A stretch of DNA of 64,000 bases, taken from positions 7,998,001-8,062,000 of the forward strand of contig OY754476.1 of the NCBI GenBank assembly GCA_963575645.1. Reading direction: 5' to 3'. Origin of the DNA: Xanthostigma xanthostigma (Eukaryota > Arthropoda > Insecta > Raphidioptera > Raphidiidae). Shown here in pieces: positions 60,231-64,000 of this stretch. The translations under genes were made by a program, and so were the position numbers. The first letter of the stretch is position 1, and each line of letters opens with the position of its first letter. The notes beneath the pieces are model-generated. The model worked only from the letters and a program-made list of their open reading frames with translations. It had not been told where the DNA came from and searched no databases.

Positions 60231-61421
60231 AAAAAATCATATCAATACTGTACCACAAGAGTTCAAAGGCAACAATTATTTTTGTAATTATTGATTTTTT
60301 TATGTGTTTTTGATAACTATGATTTTGTTTAAAATGGTTTTCTATTCCTTATCTCTAATATGTCTATACGGTTAACAAAATATATGGGAATTGGTATTAG
60401 ACATCTCCTCGACTGAGTTGAATAATGAAAGTATAAAATTAAAAGGAAACAGTTTTTTTTGTCACAATGAAGAATTTTTGTTCAGTATTCATCGAGTTAA
60501 TTGTTTGTTTGTTTGCTGTGAACACTGAACATCGATACGAACTAAAATAAAAACTGCAAAGATTTTTAGTAATTGGATCTGCGTCTTTTTTTCTGTGATA
60601 TATTAGCGAACATTTATTATCGAAATAATATTACATACAGTTAAAAATTTGCCAAATTTTGTTAGCTGAAATAATATGCTCAAAAATAAATATTTTGTAA
60701 CTGCTGTTTGCACAGTTCAGCAAATCCTGATATTTTAGAAAAGGTTGATTTGCTTTACAAAAACGTGACAAATATTTTGTTAGATAAAAAAGAAGAGCGT
60801 TTACCGATAACCTAATAATAATCGACATGCTTGGCTAACAACATCTTCAGCTGAAAAATTATTGGATTTTCGTAAATCAGATAAATAAGATAAGTGTGTG
60901 CCATAGTACAAGAATAATTTCAAAACTTCAAAGCTAATCTAAAAACTTGTCTGCGATTTCAAAATGTTGATGTATCGCACATGGGCTTAAATGTAGATAA
61001 TTCAATGTTTTTCTACATAAATCAGATTTCAAGTGGAAATATTGAGGTCCACTGTCTCTACTTTTAGCGAGTCAGTCGTGTTATTATGTGATAATTTGTT
61101 CAATTACGCTATATTTTGCCGAACAGTAATATTTCGAAATTACGTGATAGGTGGGACTGACGAAGACTGCATAAGTAGAATTCGCGTAGTTCGGGATACG
61201 TCTTTACGTATAAATTTTGTTTAATTGGAACCAAGGGTAACCAAAACACTAATGCATAGAAGAAAAGTATGTGACAAACATTGTTTTTTAACAAACTTGC
61301 CTGACGAGACTACGATTTCATGTTGTCGTGAAGAATTTCTTCGTAGTACGATAATAATTTTTCAATTACTTGCTTTGTAGTAGTTTCTCAAAATTTTTAA
61401 CCCTTTTTCAATCGAACTAAG
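60231..61421. other. 3' flank of synaptophysin-family gene
   Basis: 3' UTR followed by AT-rich intergenic DNA. No exon or clear element recognised. Confidence 0.4.
60546..60551 (+). promoter_or_regulatory. Candidate poly(A) signal of the synaptophysin-family gene
   Basis: AATAAA about 315 nt after the stop codon, in a stretch free of other clear signals. Confidence 0.45.
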
Positions 61422-61778
61422 CAGGGCCGGATTTAAAGGTGTGGAGGCCCTGGGGCAACGAAGGAGTGGAGGCCCCTAATTATTTTCCAAACAAGTTAAA
61501 CCATTTTTTTCTTTTAAGTGTTTCAATAATTTATTGCGAAACAAATCAAATTCTTTTCAAAAACATACGTATAGATAATAGTAAAATGTAAAATACAAGA
61601 AATAAACCAAATTAAATTATAGAGTTAACAAATGGAACCTTGCGAGCTTTTTTCGACGAAAAATCATTGATGATTACAGCTCCCGGAGTAAATCACTTTA
61701 ATTTGTTAGAAAATTTTATCTAGAAATTTCTATTGTGGAGGCCCCGGTTGACCCCCCCCCTCCCTAAATCCGGCCCTG
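61422..61778. mobile_element. hAT-type MITE (CAGGGCCGGATTTA ends)
   Basis: Ends CAGGGCCGGATTTAAAGG and CCTAAATCCGGCCCTG. Flanks GAACTAAG and GAACTGAG form an 8-bp duplication with one mismatch. GGAGGCCC occurs near both ends. Confidence 0.85.
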
Positions 61779-62075
61779 GAACTGAGCCCTGTCAAGTCGA
61801 GCTAGCGTAAGTTGGAGTATTACTGTATTTAAATTGAACGATGTCTCGCCGTTTACAAAATAATAATAAGCGACATTGATAAGCGTGAAATGAGAAGCCA
61901 TCGGTAATCGCGTTTTTATCCATTGAGGATTTTAGTAGGGCCCATGAATGTATTGTTATTTATCTTATTTATTCAATAGTTTAATTATGGAATAAAATTC
62001 ACACTAAAAACACACAGTATTAAATAGTTTTTGTCAATTTTATACGAAAAAAATTGAAGTAAATATTCTGTACCA

Positions 62076-62389
62076 CAGTCGAGTCTCGTTAATTCGGACC
62101 CTGGCCGAATCATCGAAGGTCCGGATTAAACGGAATTAGCTTTAAAATGCACATAACGTAAGTTTTAGATGGGTAAAACTAAAAAAGCAATTTCATATAA
62201 TTCCATAAATTTATTTATTTAATTATTCGGGTTTGCTTTGATTAGCTGCCAATAATGATTTGAAGTTTCTTTTTTAGTCTCTAATCAATAATTAGTATTG
62301 AAGCCTGCTTTTTTTTAAATCACGTCCGGATTAATCGGATGTCTGGATCAGCAGGGCCCGGATTAGCGGGACTCTTACAAGTGTTTCCT
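62076..62389. mobile_element. Tigger/pogo-like MITE
   Basis: The left end CAGTCGAGTCTCGTTAATTC and right end GATTAGCGGGACTCTTAC are inverted relatives. Internal TCCGGATTAAACGG / TCCGGATTAATCGG blocks repeat. Exact boundaries are uncertain. Confidence 0.55.
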
Positions 62390-62744
62390 TTGTCTTTGTT
62401 TTAGCTAATAAGCAATATATATTCACTTTAGAGTTTAGAGTGTTGATGTTTTGAATTAAGAATTATTTTTGTTTGTTACTATTTGTATTTCTTTTTTTTT
62501 AACATGTTGACTACCGACTACGAGCTATTGGTAAATGTGAGAATTACGTTAGAGGTTAAATACGAGATTATACAAATTCTAGTATATGGCGCCGGAAACA
62601 AGAATGGAAAAGTAGTCTGGCGTAAAGAAATTTTCTGGAAAAAAGTTATAAAAAATAAAAGTTGAATTAATGGCATATGAGAACCAAATATGTGAAAAGC
62701 TTATAGCAGTCAACGTGTTAAATGACAATAGAAGCAGGTACTGC

Positions 62745-63183
62745 TTAATGCCCGGTTTACATTATTCCAGTCCAGTGATCCAGTCCAGTGCTGGATTACA
62801 ACTGGAATAATGTAAACCCTCACTGGAATGCACTGGATCCAGTAAGCATTCCAGTCCAGTAACTGGATTCGCGGTCTACTTTTGAATCCAGTGCGATCAA
62901 TCCAGTGCAACTGGAATAATGTAGACGGCCAATCCAGTGCCATTCCGTTCCTTTTTTCTTAGTTCATTATCAACCTCATTAATAACTTCTTGTAGCAAGA
63001 GTGATTGAGCACGTTTGAAACATTTTCGAAACTGATCTCTTTTTGAAATCATTGTCACTGTGGTGTTCACAATGAAAACGGCTTCTAAATGACTGGAATA
63101 ATGTAGACAACGAATCCAGTCCAGCGATCCAGTCCAGCACTGGACTGGATCGCTGGACTGGAATAATGTAAACCGGGCATTAT
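62745..63183. mobile_element. MITE with dense CCAGT subterminal repeats
   Basis: The ends ATGCCCGGTTTACATTATTC and GAATAATGTAAACCGGGCAT are exact inverses. Many CCAGT or ACTGG units lie inside, and the GGAATAATGTA block occurs five times. TA (or TTA) flanks both sides. The architecture resembles 1864-2070. Confidence 0.85.
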
Positions 63184-64000
63184 ACTTATTGTTTTTGTAA
63201 AAAACGAAGCATAGCTTTTGCTATAGGTTTAACAAAATAAGTAAAATCGACCAAAACGCTCGTAAATAAATTTTGATTGTAACGTAGCATTAAGGCTTTC
63301 CGCACTCGGGTCGACCATTTTGAAATTTGACTTTCAAATCTGAACACGATGCGATCGTTCCGTGACCTTTTGAACGCCAGAAGGAGGAGCCACTCGTGGG
63401 TCGATAGAAACACGACCGATTTGCAACTAGTTTCGAATTGGTTGTATGCGACCATGTTTGCAAGTCGAAAAGCAATTTCAGCTGCATGGTTGCATGCTAT
63501 AGCGAAGTATTTCTAGTGTAAAGTGGGAACAACCATCTTTAAAAATAGAAATTCGGTCGCGCTCAAAGAACCTTGATTGATTGCAAACCGATTGCATCCA
63601 AATTGCAAAATAGTCAACCCGTTTGCGGAGGGACTAAAACATAATTATCGTAGATCTGAAAAACATAAATACAATTTTATTTGAATCCATTCATATTTAG
63701 TTTCTTTTTTATAGTTCTATTCATTTAGTTAGGCTTAGTTGCGAAAAAATTCAAGGTTGATAAAAAAAATCATTAGTAAGGTTTATATGCACCTATTTTA
63801 GTTTAAAATTTTCAGTGAGGTATTGTCAAGTTCAAGAAGGTTGGCTTTATTAGACTTCTGATAATAAAGACACTTGAAGAGCGTTTTATTCTTTACTGAG
63901 GGAACGAAGGTCTTGAAACTTTATTCTGCAACGGGTCATATACTATTGTGGTCATTATATGAACAAAATTTTAGTTTGCTAAAAATAAGACGCTCAAAAC
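63184..64000. other. Right-edge intergenic DNA
   Basis: No supported exon, RNA gene or complete element. The open frames at 63186-63487 on the minus strand show no family similarity. Confidence 0.4.

Overview
This is eukaryotic nuclear DNA, most probably from an insect. The genes are AT-rich, interrupted by GT/AG introns and embedded in abundant short DNA transposons. The gene set fits an arthropod (LAP-family LRR-PDZ scaffold, UDP-GlcNAc pyrophosphorylase, WASH, SCP-x thiolase, synaptophysin). No species can be named from sequence alone. All splice junctions given were read by hand from the bases and keep the reading frame; none is backed by transcripts.

Layout: (1) 418-1480, minus strand, 5' part of a CACHD1-like gene that runs off the left edge. 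(2) 2388-7780, minus, complete eight-exon LAP-family gene (Erbin/Lap1/densin type, 1078 aa). (3) 8917-30661, plus, six-exon gene for a 2756-aa Ser/Thr-rich protein whose N-terminal helical region resembles the RLF/ZNF292/ZNF654 family. Its 9.6-kb first intron is a mosaic of repeats, and it sits head-to-head with the LAP gene across about 1.1 kb. (4) 30662-41118, repeat-rich intergenic DNA. (5) 41119-42567, plus, intronless UDP-N-acetylhexosamine pyrophosphorylase. (6) 45177-46703, minus, two-exon WASH complex subunit 1. (7) 48453-54864, plus, nine-exon SCP-x (thiolase plus SCP2 domain, 547 aa, ending SKL), head-to-head with WASH. (8) 54865-58141, palindrome and 458-bp satellite-like repeats. 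(9) 58142-60230, plus, four-exon synaptophysin-family gene with a minisatellite in intron 2. (10) 60231-64000, MITE-rich intergenic DNA.

The genes are unrelated housekeeping, cytoskeletal and neuronal genes and do not form a pathway. LAP and synaptophysin proteins act at membranes or junctions, WASH on endosomes, SCP-x in peroxisomes, and UAP in the cytosol for chitin and glycan precursors.

The most unusual signal is a four-copy palindromic element family (16259, 21187, 33242, 48633). The copies share ends, are flanked by 12-14 bp target duplications, and carry in their arms a motif resembling a hammerhead-ribozyme core. They look like small non-autonomous retroelements of Penelope/retrozyme type that insert as inverted-repeat copies. 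Other notable features are several exactly dated nested insertions with 8-bp hAT duplications, a perfect 66-bp palindrome that looks like the two fused ends of a larger 207-bp palindromic element, and a LAP exon bracketed within 14-28 nt on both sides by MITEs.
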